A stretch of 25,200 nt of DNA from Treponema sp. (GCA_031266095.1 JAISBR010000222.1:1-25200), one strand, 5' to 3'; counted from the first letter of the stretch, positions 1 to 7,298 are shown. The notes: generated by a model not told the origin, from the sequence alone. Translations and numbers: made by a program.

Positions 1-1
1 G

Positions 2-190
2 ATTAAACGGTGGATACTGGGAACATTACAAGGGTCGTGTTCAAAAGAACATCTTGGATATTATTTTGATGAATATACGTTCAGGTTCAATCGGCGTAAA
101 TCAAATAGCAGAGGGCTACTATTTTATAGATTATTACAGAATGCTGTCCGCCTGGAACCAATCACTTATGATATGATAGTCTCGCATTGA
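2..190 (+). pseudogene. IS1595-family (ISXO2-like) transposase, C-terminal remnant
   Basis: Frame 2 is open from the window edge to a TGA at 188-190 and encodes about 62 residues. The peptide contains YYFDEYTFRFNRRKS followed by RGLLFYRLLQNAV and an EPITYD tail. This is the characteristic C-terminal end of ISXO2-like DDE transposases of the IS1595 family (Y-x-DE-F-x-FRFNRR). The N-terminal part lies outside the window, so it cannot be told whether the element is intact or a remnant. Just after the stop, a TTGACG...CGTCAA dyad at 188-204 and an AT-rich tract probably mark the element's right end, but without the left end the terminal repeat cannot be confirmed. Family assignment rests on the motif alone. 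Confidence 0.7.
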
Positions 191-302
191 CGTATCCTGC
201 GTCAAGTAAATACCCATATAGTTAATTATACCACTTATTATACTAAAATACCAATACCATTTGAAAGAAAATACAAGGATATGCGGTAAATTCGCAAGGG
301 GC

Positions 303-332
303 TTGCGCTTCCGCGGTGATTTGGCGTATAGT
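303..332 (+). promoter_or_regulatory. possible sigma-70 promoter for the kinase-mtlD pair
   Basis: TTGCGC (303-308) and TATAGT (327-332) are separated by 18 nt. The -10 box lies 4 nt before ATG 337 and 16 nt before ATG 349, so the leader would be absent or very short. The match is moderate and nothing else supports it. Confidence 0.3.
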
Positions 333-336
333 TTTC

Positions 337-1614
337 ATGTACCACATTATGATAAGCATTCACGGAACAGGCTGCTGTTTAATCGATTTCCTTTATCCTA
401 AAACTGATTTCAGCGCGCCCATGTTTATCGCCAAACTTTCCCGAAAGGCCGGGGACGGCGGGTTAGCTGTCGGGAAGCTGGTTTTTGCCGAGGATTTTGA
501 ACGCTTTGTACACACGCCTTATGAAAGCGCCCTCGGGGAAATTGCCGGAGGCGTCCCTTCCCACAACCTGGGAGGGCCCGCGGTGGTGTCCCTGGTCCAC
601 GCGGCCCAGGTCCTGGGGGACGGGGCGGCGGTTTCTTTTTACGGAAGCCGGGGAGATGATAAAACCGGTGATCTGATGGAGGAAGCGCTCTTGCGGGCCG
701 GTTTTGTTCCGCGTGGTCAGGCCGGGAGTTTGTTGCACTTAGTGCATAAAACCTCCAAAAATCCACAAGCGCAACAGGCTCCCGGGCCGGCAAGCTATAC
801 CCTCAAACGCTATACGGGGTTAACGTCCCGTACCGATGTTCTCTCGGACCCGAATTACCATGACGGCCACGGGGAGCGTACCTTTATCAACCTTATCGGA
901 GCGGCGGGACAGTTTAGCTGCGCTGACTTGAATGTAACGGGAGATTTTTTTGACGCTTCCATTATTACCTTCGGCGGTACGGCTCTTACGCCGTTGATTC
1001 ACGACGGCCTTACGGAAATGCTCCGTAAGGCGAAAAAACGGGATGCGCTGACGGTGGTAAATCTGGTCTATGATTACCGGAGCGAACAGACCGCCCCCGG
1101 AAAGAAATGGAAACTGGGAGCCGGGGACGACGCGTATGGTTTTATCGATCTTCTTATCGCCGACCGGGACGAGGCGTTAAAAACTTCGGGCTGTTCGTCG
1201 GCGGGGGAGGCTGCCGGCTGGTTCCTTCGCAGGGGATGCGGCGCCGCGGTGATTACCTCCGGGACCCGGCCGCTCCACTTTGCCGCGGGTAAGGGGATTT
1301 TTAGCCCCCGGAGTTCCGATACTCTCCCGGTCTCAAAAGGGATAGACCGGGAATTGGCCGCCCATCCTGAAAAGCGGGGCGATACCACCGGCTGCGGGGA
1401 TAACTTCGCGGGCGGCCTTATCGCGGGTATTGCGGAACAGTTAACCCGGGTGAGACTGGGGAAGCTTGACTTGCGGGAAGCCTGTATACCCGGCGTTGTG
1501 GCCGGGGGCTATGCCTGCTTTACGCTGGGCGGGGTTTTTTATGAAAAACAGCCCGGAGAAAAGCGAGAGCTGCTTGCGCCGTTCATCAACGAATATAAAG
1601 AGGAATTGGGGTGA
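337..1614 (+). CDS. PfkB/ribokinase-family carbohydrate kinase
   Basis: Predicted ATP-dependent sugar (or nucleoside) kinase of the ribokinase/PfkB fold, cytoplasmic, about 425 aa, somewhat longer than the usual 300-370. Seen: the N-terminal glycine motif HNLGGPAVVSLVHAAQVLG (about residues 77-95), GDDKTGD shortly after, and the C-terminal signature DTTGCGDNFAGG (about 349-360). The last Asp is the catalytic base in this family; Cys replaces the usual Ala in GAGD. A 57-bp repeat (725-781) contributes about 19 residues in frame. Start is uncertain: ATG 337, ATG 349 (giving MISIHGTG, most like the family) or GTG 316; none has a clear Shine-Dalgarno. The stop overlaps the mtlD start by 4 bp, so they are translationally coupled. 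With mtlD beside it, fructose or another hexose is a reasonable substrate guess; specificity cannot be read from sequence. Confidence 0.85.
   Translation: MYHIMISIHGTGCCLIDFLYPKTDFSAPMFIAKLSRKAGDGGLAVGKLVFAEDFERFVHTPYESALGEIAGGVPSHNLGGPAVVSLVHAAQVLGDGAAVSFYGSRGDDKTGDLMEEALLRAGFVPRGQAGSLLHLVHKTSKNPQAQQAPGPASYTLKRYTGLTSRTDVLSDPNYHDGHGERTFINLIGAAGQFSCADLNVTGDFFDASIITFGGTALTPLIHDGLTEMLRKAKKRDALTVVNLVYDYRSEQTAPGKKWKLGAGDDAYGFIDLLIADRDEALKTSGCSSAGEAAGWFLRRGCGAAVITSGTRPLHFAAGKGIFSPRSSDTLPVSKGIDRELAAHPEKRGDTTGCGDNFAGGLIAGIAEQLTRVRLGKLDLREACIPGVVAGGYACFTLGGVFYEKQPGEKRELLAPFINEYKEELG
725..781 (+). repeat. 57-bp palindromic repeat inserted in frame in the kinase gene
   Basis: Bases 725-763 match the reverse complement of 23944-23982 at 38 of 39 positions. 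The right end (766-781, CAAGCGCAACAGGCTC) matches the other end of the same distant element with one mismatch. The ends are imperfect inverted repeats, GAGTTTGTTGCACTT and AAGCGCAACAGGCTC, pairing at 12 of 15 positions and extendable in this copy by CCGG outside. Length 57 bp is 19 codons, so the kinase frame is kept; it encodes GSLLHLVHKTSKNPQAQQA. Compared with the 157-bp copy at 23826-23982, the middle is missing. Confidence 0.8.
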
Positions 1615-2858
1615 AGCTGGTTCAATTCGGAGCGGGCAATATAGGGCGTTCCTTTATCGGACAAGTCTTCTCAAGGGCCGGCTGGGAAGTTGTTTTCATT
1701 GATATAGATGAACGGCTTGTGTCACTGCTGAATGAAAAAAGGTTTTATACCGTCGCGATAAAACGGGAGGGGAGGGAGGACGAACTGCGGACGGTCGGGC
1801 CTGTCCGGGCTGTGAGCGGCAGGGACGCCGCCGCGGCCTTTGAATTGGCCTCCGCGGATCTTGCCGTTACCAGTGTCGGCAAAAACGCGTTGACCAGGAT
1901 TCTGCCGGTTATTGCCGGGGGACTCAAGGCGCGCCGGAAACTGTCCGCATACCATGCGGTACGGCCTTTGGATATCATCATCGCCGAGAATGCCCGGGAA
2001 GCGCCGGCGCTGTTCAGAACGATCCTTTCACAAGAGCTGGGCCCTGACTATCCCCTGGACGCGCTTGTCGGCATTGTCGGGACCAGTATCGGAAAGATGG
2101 TCCCCATCATGCGGAACGGGGATCTCGCCGGGGACCCTTTGCTGCTTTTTGCGGAAGCATACGAGACCCTTATTGTGGACAAACGGGGTTTCAGGGCTGC
2201 TATTCCCGCTGGTGTTAAGGCTCTGTATCCGGTTGAGCCTATTGAAGCCTATGTTGATCGCAAACTTTTTATCCATAACTTAGGCCATGCGGCGGCGGCA
2301 TACCTCGGCTGCCGCGTTCTGGCGAGGGACAGCGCTGTCCGGAACGCCACCATACCGCAGGTTTTATCTTTGCCGGGCATTGAGGCGGCGGCGCGGCAGG
2401 CTATGAATGAGTCCGCCGAAGCGCTCCTGCGGGAATATCCCGGAGTTTTTAGCCGGGAGGACCTCGCGGTCCATATCGAGGACCTTTTGGCGCGGTTTAA
2501 AAACACGGCCTTGGGAGATACCGTTTACCGGGTCGGCCGGGATTTAAGGCGTAAGCTCGGCCGGGATGACCGTCTTACCGGGGCTATGCTCCTCTGCGCG
2601 AAGCATGGGCTGCACTTCAACACCATCGCGGAAGTGTACTGCGCCGCCCTGGATTTTGCCGCTCCCGGTGAAGACGGCGCGCTCTTTCTTCCAGACCTCG
2701 AGTTCAGGGAAGAATACAGGCTTGGCGGCGTACTTACGGACAAAGCGCTTTCAGCGATATTGGCTGCGGTATCCGGCTTGAACAGGGAAACCGCGCCGGA
2801 TTCTTTGCTTGTTGATGCAGTGGCACGTCTTCGTATTCCAGAACGAAGTAACGCATAA
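1611..2858 (+). CDS. mtlD: mannitol-1-phosphate 5-dehydrogenase
   Basis: Catalyses NAD-dependent interconversion of mannitol 1-phosphate and fructose 6-phosphate in the cytoplasm. 415 aa, slightly longer than the usual 380-390. Seen: N-terminal Rossmann motif VQFGAGNIGRSFIG (residues 4-17) followed by an acidic strand end VVFIDID. The polyol-dehydrogenase catalytic set is present in KLFIHNLGHAAAAYLG: Lys218, Asn223, His226. A conserved IVGTSIGKMVPIM segment lies near 154-167. The GTG start overlaps the kinase stop (GTGA), and a purine-rich GAGGAATTGGG precedes it. No PTS mannitol transporter is in view, so the physiological direction (mannitol use, or mannitol made as a solute or redox sink) is unknown. 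Family assignment is firm; MtlD and tagaturonate/mannonate oxidoreductases share the fold, but the glycine motif and length favour MtlD. Confidence 0.9.
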   Translation: MKLVQFGAGNIGRSFIGQVFSRAGWEVVFIDIDERLVSLLNEKRFYTVAIKREGREDELRTVGPVRAVSGRDAAAAFELASADLAVTSVGKNALTRILPVIAGGLKARRKLSAYHAVRPLDIIIAENAREAPALFRTILSQELGPDYPLDALVGIVGTSIGKMVPIMRNGDLAGDPLLLFAEAYETLIVDKRGFRAAIPAGVKALYPVEPIEAYVDRKLFIHNLGHAAAAYLGCRVLARDSAVRNATIPQVLSLPGIEAAARQAMNESAEALLREYPGVFSREDLAVHIEDLLARFKNTALGDTVYRVGRDLRRKLGRDDRLTGAMLLCAKHGLHFNTIAEVYCAALDFAAPGEDGALFLPDLEFREEYRLGGVLTDKALSAILAAVSGLNRETAPDSLLVDAVARLRIPERSNA

Positions 2859-2863
2859 GTGAG

Positions 2864-2893
2864 TTGGCATTTTATACCGAAATATATGATACT
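2864..2893 (+). promoter_or_regulatory. possible promoter for the TPR operon
   Basis: TTGGCA (2864-2869) is followed by TATGAT at 2885-2890 (15-nt spacing) or GATACT at 2888-2893 (18-nt spacing). It lies just after mtlD and about 100 bp before the next start. Spacing is imperfect. Confidence 0.35.
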
Positions 2894-2909
2894 ATAGAAA
2901 TATAGAGAG

Positions 2910-2954
2910 GCTCTTTTAAAACTTCACTTTTGAAAGAGCGGCCGCTTAAAAGTG
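2910..2954. repeat. overlapping alternative hairpins between mtlD and the TPR operon
   Basis: Hairpin A pairs GCTCTTTTAAAA (2910-2921) with TTTTGAAAGAGC (2928-2939), 11 of 12 positions, 6-nt loop. Hairpin B pairs CACTTTT (2925-2931) with AAAAGTG (2948-2954) around the palindrome AGCGGCCGCT. They share bases and cannot form together. There is no T-run after either, so a simple intrinsic terminator is not supported. Confidence 0.45.
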
Positions 2955-2995
2955 CGTTGTCGAAATGACAGAACTATTCTGGAGGGTATGCTTTA

Positions 2996-3958
2996 ATGGA
3001 ATCACAAAAACTGAAAAGTTTTAGAATACGGCCATTTTTGCTCTCTCTGTTGTTCGTATTAATGACGGGATTTGTCTGTTCGCAGGCGCCGGGAGAGAAC
3101 GATGCGGAAAGCCAGTTTTCCTCGAGGTTTTTAGCAGGAATAAATTTATACCGGAAGGCCAGTTGGCTTGAGGCTGCGGCGGAGCTCAGGGCGGCCCAAG
3201 AGATGGCGAGGGACAGGCAGGAGTGGACTGAGGCGCTGTACTGGATTGTGCTCACCGAGCTTGCGGCCTCTGATTACGGTTCCGCCCTGCGTGATATGGA
3301 TGAGTTGGAAAAACGTGCTCCCGGCAGTGGACGGAGCGCCGATATCGTTTACCACCGAGCCAGGGCCTATTATTATCTGGGCTATTATGATGAAGCCATT
3401 GTGCTTTTTAAAAAATACGCCGATGAGGCGGGGGAGGGGGGCGAATCCCGAAGAGCCGCCGCCATGTACTGGATAGGGGAATGTCTCTATTCTATGGGGC
3501 AGATGGAACGGGCCGCGGATTTTTTTACCATGGTAATTGATAAGTATCCCGGCAGCGTTAAATATGAAGCCGCTTCCTACCGGCTGGAGCTGATTAAACA
3601 GAAGAAGATAGAGCTTGAGCTGTTGACTATGTTGAAATGGAGCCATGAGGAGTCCCTCAAGACTGTTGAAGAATACCAGCGGAGGGAAAAAACCTACAAC
3701 CAGGCCTTGAACGCCTATCAAAAGCGCCTTGCGGAGGTACTCAAGGATACCCGGCTGGCGGACCTGGAAACCGCCAACATCGAATATCAGCGGCAGCTCG
3801 CCGAGGCCAATGAGCAGATACAGGATCTGGAGGGGCGGCTGGCGGTATCTCAGCAGCCGGGGTTTCCGGATGAGTTAAAGGTCAGGGCCCAACAGCTCAA
3901 AAATGAAATTCAATGGAACCTCAATAGCCTGGAAACCGGTGGTGGAGGTTCTCCTTGA
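2996..3958 (+). CDS. secreted TPR / coiled-coil protein
   Basis: 320 aa. The N-terminus has a basic stretch and a hydrophobic core (FLLSLLFVLMTGFVCS, residues 14-29), a signal peptide; the Cys near its end leaves a lipoprotein possible, although the context (VCSQ) is poor. Residues about 40-200 hold repeated TPR-like helices (for example a YYYLGYYDEAIVLFKKYADEAG unit and YSMGQMERAADFFTMVIDKYPGS). Residues about 205-315 are Glu/Gln/Lys rich with heptad character, probably coiled coil. This TPR plus coiled-coil layout, in reverse order, recalls CpoB/YbgF-like envelope proteins. GGAGGG at 2981-2986 fixes the ATG. It is first of three genes with almost no spacing, so probably an operon with the next two. 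Role inferred as periplasmic scaffold; no enzyme motif seen. Confidence 0.75.
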   Translation: MESQKLKSFRIRPFLLSLLFVLMTGFVCSQAPGENDAESQFSSRFLAGINLYRKASWLEAAAELRAAQEMARDRQEWTEALYWIVLTELAASDYGSALRDMDELEKRAPGSGRSADIVYHRARAYYYLGYYDEAIVLFKKYADEAGEGGESRRAAAMYWIGECLYSMGQMERAADFFTMVIDKYPGSVKYEAASYRLELIKQKKIELELLTMLKWSHEESLKTVEEYQRREKTYNQALNAYQKRLAEVLKDTRLADLETANIEYQRQLAEANEQIQDLEGRLAVSQQPGFPDELKVRAQQLKNEIQWNLNSLETGGGGSP

Positions 3959-4962
3959 AAATCAGCAGACTGTCAGCCTGTGTTGTCCTCCGTGTCCTGA
4001 TTCCCTTTGTTGCTTATACCCTGAACCCAATCGGCCTCAATGCGCTGGAATTCAGGCAGGGGCTGATCCGCCTCAGCATCAATGAAACAACCGGCCGTTT
4101 TTCCCTGTATTATCTTACCGATCCCAGTCAGGATCGCTATGAGCCTCTTTTTGCCCAGGAGGACCCCCGGACCAGTTTTTTGGCGGTCAATGTGGACAGC
4201 AGGGTCTATCGGCTCGGAGAAAACCCTGTTTTCACTATCCGGCTCGAAAAGAACCAGGCAACGCCGGCAATTATTTTTGAATCCTCTTTTTTGCGGGTAC
4301 GGCAGGAATTTTCTTTTATAAAAACCCCCTCCTCCCTGGAAACTAACGGCGTCAAAATCACTGTGCGCCTTGAAAACAAGGATTCCAGGCAGAGCAGGGT
4401 TGGAATGCGCATGCTTATAGACACCAATCTGGGGGAAGGCTTTGGGGAAAATCATTTTGTGACGGATACGCAGGTAATTACCGCTGAAACGATTGTCACC
4501 GGTGACACGGGAGACCGTTGGTGGGTATCCCAAAACAGCCGCCTTTCCCTTATGGGAAGTATTTTCGCTGGGGTGGATACCCAGCCGGATTTTCTTCATT
4601 TTGCGAACTGGAAACGGCTGAACGATTTGCCCTGGAAAGTAGGGTACACTCAGGGGCGAAATTTTAATTATCTTCCTTATTCCATGGGAGATTCTGCGGT
4701 TTGTTATTATTATGAGCCGGCGCCCCTCCCGTCAGGGGAAACGACAAGCCATTCGATTTTTCTAGCGGTGGAGGACCCCGCCGGCTTTGGTTTTAAGGCC
4801 GTTATCTCTCCCGAACAGAGGGAAGCGGATCTTACCTTGATGCGTGACCTTATGATCCGGCTTGATCAGTTTCTCGCGGGGGAAATTTCCATGAGCAGGG
4901 AGGAACTGGCCGACATGGAGCGGACCATAGCCCAGATCAAAGCGCGTTACGAGCTGCTCTGA
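3955..4962 (+). CDS. predicted secreted protein of unknown function
   Basis: 335 aa beginning at TTG 3955, which overlaps the preceding stop; GGAGGT at 3944-3949 is well placed for it. The N-terminus (MKISRLSACVVLRVLIPFVAYTLNP) is a probable signal peptide or anchor. The mature part is rich in beta-strand-like alternation (FRQGLIRLSINETTGRFSLYYL, then SSLETNGVKITVRLENKDSRQS), suggesting a beta-sandwich domain, and ends in a Glu/Met-rich helical stretch (about residues 295-335). I do not recognise the family. Translational coupling to the TPR/coiled-coil protein before it and close spacing (7 bp) to the TPR membrane protein after it suggest that the three act together in the envelope. Confidence 0.65.
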   Translation: MKISRLSACVVLRVLIPFVAYTLNPIGLNALEFRQGLIRLSINETTGRFSLYYLTDPSQDRYEPLFAQEDPRTSFLAVNVDSRVYRLGENPVFTIRLEKNQATPAIIFESSFLRVRQEFSFIKTPSSLETNGVKITVRLENKDSRQSRVGMRMLIDTNLGEGFGENHFVTDTQVITAETIVTGDTGDRWWVSQNSRLSLMGSIFAGVDTQPDFLHFANWKRLNDLPWKVGYTQGRNFNYLPYSMGDSAVCYYYEPAPLPSGETTSHSIFLAVEDPAGFGFKAVISPEQREADLTLMRDLMIRLDQFLAGEISMSREELADMERTIAQIKARYELL

Positions 4963-4969
4963 AATCACG

Positions 4970-6103
4970 ATGAAAATAGATCCCATCTTACATAAGGTAA
5001 CGCGGCTCGCCCGAGCCGGCAATTACGAGAAAGCCATCAGGGTTCTGGAGCCTGAAGTGAACCGTTATTACGGCTCGTTCCGGTACTATTACCTCTTGGG
5101 TGCATGTTGTCTCTACACAGGGGATTTTGGCGGCGCCTTGACCTATTTTCGTCTTGCTCGGGAGGTAAAAATGCGGGACCCTCTGGTCCTATTGGGTTTG
5201 GCGGCACTCTACCTCAGGAGGGGCGAAACCGACAAGGCCGTGGATTTCTATCTTGAGATTCAGGAACTGGACCAGAAAAATAAAACCGCGAAAAAAGCCC
5301 TTAACGTGATTCGCAGGTACGCGGGTCCTGATAAGTTCGCTTCCTGGCTTGAATCGGGCAGACTCCCCTCCCTGTACCCGCCGATTCCTTCCCCCGGTTT
5401 TTCGGCGCGTATGGTCTTCATCCCGGCAGCCGTTCTCTTAGCGGTATCGCTTGCGGTCTGCGGTATACTGGTACAATTCCGGCTACTGCCCAATCCTTTT
5501 AACCCTCGGGGGAGTCGGAGCGGTACCGTCGAATTCACTCTGAACCGGGAAGAACGGAACGCGCCGATAGAAATCGGCGGTTCTTACCGTTATATACTGA
5601 CCAGGGACCAAGCTCTGGACGCCTATGATAAAGCCCTGTCTCTTTTTACCGATTACCGGGACGAGGCCGCGAAGATAAACCTGAATCTCATCCTGGAATC
5701 TAACGCTTCCGAAAGCCTAAAAAACAGATCCCGCATACTCCTCACATTTATGGAGACACCCGGTTTTGACAGCTTCAGGCAGGGTGATAATGTTTCCTAT
5801 GGTGATGTGATCAAAGATCCGGCGCTTTACCGGGATATGCATGTGATCTGGCGGGGAATGGCCACTAATGTGGCGATTGATCAGAATATCACTACTTTTG
5901 ATTTCCTCGTGGGCTACGATACCCGTAAAACCCTGGAAGGTATAGTGCCGGTGGTATTTGACAGCGCTGTTGCCCTCAATTCCAATTGGCCGCTTGAGGT
6001 ACTGGGACGGGTGACGCCCTTTAGTTCCGGGCAGGGCGAGACAATCAGGCTTGAAGGTGTGGCAATTCACCAATCCGCCCGATTGGAGAATTCCGATAAT
6101 TAG
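4970..6103 (+). CDS. membrane-anchored TPR protein
   Basis: 377 aa. Residues 1-120 form about three TPR-like units (AGNYEKAIRVLEPEVNRYYG, TGDFGGALTYFRLAREVKMR, RGETDKAVDFYLEIQELDQK). A single hydrophobic helix follows at about 148-170 (MVFIPAAVLLAVSLAVCGILVQF). The C-terminal 200 residues, beyond the helix, begin with another TPR-like segment (ALDAYDKALSLFTDYRDEAAKINLN) and end in a strand-rich domain. Without a signal peptide, the N-terminal TPRs are predicted cytoplasmic and the C-terminal part periplasmic. Start ATG 4970 lies 7 bp after the previous stop; no strong Shine-Dalgarno is seen, consistent with coupling. It is the last gene of the three-gene set; a 13-bp stem hairpin begins 3 bp after its stop. 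Confidence 0.7.
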   Translation: MKIDPILHKVTRLARAGNYEKAIRVLEPEVNRYYGSFRYYYLLGACCLYTGDFGGALTYFRLAREVKMRDPLVLLGLAALYLRRGETDKAVDFYLEIQELDQKNKTAKKALNVIRRYAGPDKFASWLESGRLPSLYPPIPSPGFSARMVFIPAAVLLAVSLAVCGILVQFRLLPNPFNPRGSRSGTVEFTLNREERNAPIEIGGSYRYILTRDQALDAYDKALSLFTDYRDEAAKINLNLILESNASESLKNRSRILLTFMETPGFDSFRQGDNVSYGDVIKDPALYRDMHVIWRGMATNVAIDQNITTFDFLVGYDTRKTLEGIVPVVFDSAVALNSNWPLEVLGRVTPFSSGQGETIRLEGVAIHQSARLENSDN

Positions 6104-6105
6104 GC

Positions 6106-6259
6106 TCTGTCCACAAAGTCGGCTGCTTTGCGGACAGACCTTACATTTTCTCGCCAACGAACCGCAGGTTCGAAACCTCCGGTTTGCAGGCTGCGAAAAT
6201 GCTGTTTTTAAAGAAGTCGTGGACCTGTGGTCCGAGCCCATAATGTATCTGCATTATGG
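6106..6259. repeat. cluster of five short hairpins between TPR operon and dtd
   Basis: Five inverted repeats are packed here: 6106-6138 (13-bp arms, one mismatch, from TCTGTCCACAAAG); 6158-6172 (CGAACC-gca-GGTTCG); 6174-6184 (AAACC-tcc-GGTTT, overlapping region); 6221-6233 (GGACC-tgt-GGTCC); 6238-6259 (CCATAATG, 6-nt loop, CATTATGG). The first could end the upstream operon but lacks a T-run. Three have 3-nt loops. An open frame runs through the cluster into dtd but is not credible as coding. Confidence 0.65.
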
Positions 6260-6316
6260 ACAGACTTAATTAAAACCATCCGCTCGGAAACAGGCGGTGG
6301 GATGGAGATTTCCTTT

Positions 6317-6811
6317 TTGAAAACGGTGATACAGCGGATTATCAACGCCTCGGTTATGGTTGAGGGCTATCTTCGCGGGAGTATAGATTCCGGCCTACTG
6401 GTATACCTGGGTGTGGCGCTTGATGATCTTGAGTCCGATGCGGACTGGCTCGCGGAAAAAATTGTTAATATTCGTATTTTCGAGGATGCCGAAGGGAAGA
6501 TGAATCTTTCGCTCAAGGATGTGATTCAGGGGAAAAATTTATCTGAATCTCGGTTAGACGAAAAAGAAGAAACTTCGATCGGTGTGCTGGTGATTTCCCA
6601 ATTCACGCTTTTAGGGGATGCCCGTAAAGGCCGACGACCTTCATGGGGAAAGGCCGCGCCACCGGAAAAGGCGAGGCGGCTTTACGAATACTTTATCGGC
6701 AAAATACGTGAAGAGGGACTGGTCTGCGAAAGCGGGGAATTTCAGGCCCACATGAGGGTCGCTTACATCAATGACGGGCCGGTAACGATCCTGTTGGACA
6801 GCCGGGAATAA
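6317..6811 (+). CDS. dtd: D-aminoacyl-tRNA deacylase
   Basis: Hydrolyses D-amino acids (and glycine mischarged on tRNA-Ala) from tRNA, a chirality-proofreading step in the cytoplasm. 164 aa from TTG 6317; family usual about 145-150. Seen: N-terminal MKTVIQRIINASVMVEG fits the canonical start; the catalytic-site motif SQFTLLGDARKGRRPSW at about 94-110; the C-terminal NDGPVTILLDS cross-subunit Gly-Pro motif. The start is chosen because GGAGA (6304-6308) lies 8 nt before TTG and the family starts at this residue; ATG 6302 would add MEISF. Between MNLSLKDV and the SQFT strand there is an insertion of about 18 charged residues not usual in the family. The gene stands alone between repeat clusters; an upstream promoter could not be identified. 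Confidence 0.9.
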   Translation: MKTVIQRIINASVMVEGYLRGSIDSGLLVYLGVALDDLESDADWLAEKIVNIRIFEDAEGKMNLSLKDVIQGKNLSESRLDEKEETSIGVLVISQFTLLGDARKGRRPSWGKAAPPEKARRLYEYFIGKIREEGLVCESGEFQAHMRVAYINDGPVTILLDSRE

Positions 6812-6847
6812 AACCCGGTTTTCTCAAACTCAAATCAAAAGACACTT

Positions 6848-6985
6848 CTAATGCTCTTTGAGATACTCAGCAAAGTGTTCAATGGCTTCGGCTATACGCA
6901 ACAGCAATTTTTCAACAAAGGCTACGGCTGCCTCTTGTTTTTCTTTAATGTCCTCCCTGATGTGAAAAAAACAGGATGGAAGCAC
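6848..6985 (-). CDS. small ORF or gene remnant downstream of tRNA-Arg
   Basis: A minus-strand frame from GTG 6983-6985 to the TAG at 6848-6850 encodes 45 residues. The last 37 look protein-like: IREDIKEKQEAAVAFVEK then an amphipathic helix LLLRIAEAIEHFAEYLKEH. No Shine-Dalgarno is seen and the first residues (LPSCFF) are not helical, so it is more likely the tail of a degraded gene than an intact small gene. It lies directly 3' of the tRNA, a usual place for integrated-element leftovers. Family not recognised. Confidence 0.3.
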   Translation of the reverse strand: MLPSCFFHIREDIKEKQEAAVAFVEKLLLRIAEAIEHFAEYLKEH

Positions 6986-7003
6986 AGGAAGGAGAGAAGT
7001 TTT

Positions 7004-7076
7004 TGACCCTGGCCTGAATCGAACAGGCGACCATCGGTTTAGAAGACCGATGCTCTATCCACTGAGCTACAGGGCC
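7004..7076 (-). tRNA. tRNA-Arg (anticodon TCT)
   Basis: The minus strand folds as a complete 73-nt tRNA. Acceptor stem GGCCCTG pairs with CAGGGTC (one G-U), D-stem GCTC/GAGC, anticodon stem TCGGT/ACCGA around loop CTTCTAA (anticodon TCT), a 5-nt variable loop, and T-stem GCCTG/CAGGC with loop TTCGATT. The discriminator is A at 7004. CCA is not encoded. It decodes AGA and probably AGG. The segment after the 3' end holds a gene remnant, and the 5' side has a 76-bp palindromic element. Confidence 0.95.
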
Positions 7077-7087
7077 TTTATTCGAAA

Positions 7088-7163
7088 GTCTGGTTTAATA
7101 CCCCGGAGCTCTGCTCCGGCCCAAATAAAGCAACGCCTTCGAAAATTTGGTATTAAACCAGAC
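7088..7163. repeat. 76-bp element with 15-bp perfect terminal inverted repeats
   Basis: GTCTGGTTTAATACC (7088-7102) and GGTATTAAACCAGAC (7149-7163) are exact inverted copies. Immediately inside the left arm is a second perfect hairpin, CCGGAGC-tct-GCTCCGG (7103-7119). The element lies 11 bp upstream of the tRNA-Arg 5' end. The nested design is MITE-like, but no second full copy lies in the window. Its position could place it in the tRNA leader region. Confidence 0.65.
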
Positions 7164-7298
7164 GGTATTATAAATTTCTTCTCGAACGAGCCTCCGTTTG
7201 AACTAACGCAACGCTTAAGATACCGCGCGGAGCTCATTCGACATCACTCAAAGAATTGCCGGTCACAGCACATGAAAATCTGCTATATTATAGTAATA

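Noticed and set aside
2864..2893. Sigma-54 site at TTGGCA before the TPR operon
   Set aside because: There is no GC at the -12 position with 10-nt spacing.
6227..6316. Upstream extension of dtd to 6227
   Set aside because: It would translate a hairpin repeat cluster and add residues not found in the family; TTG 6317 has a proper ribosome site.
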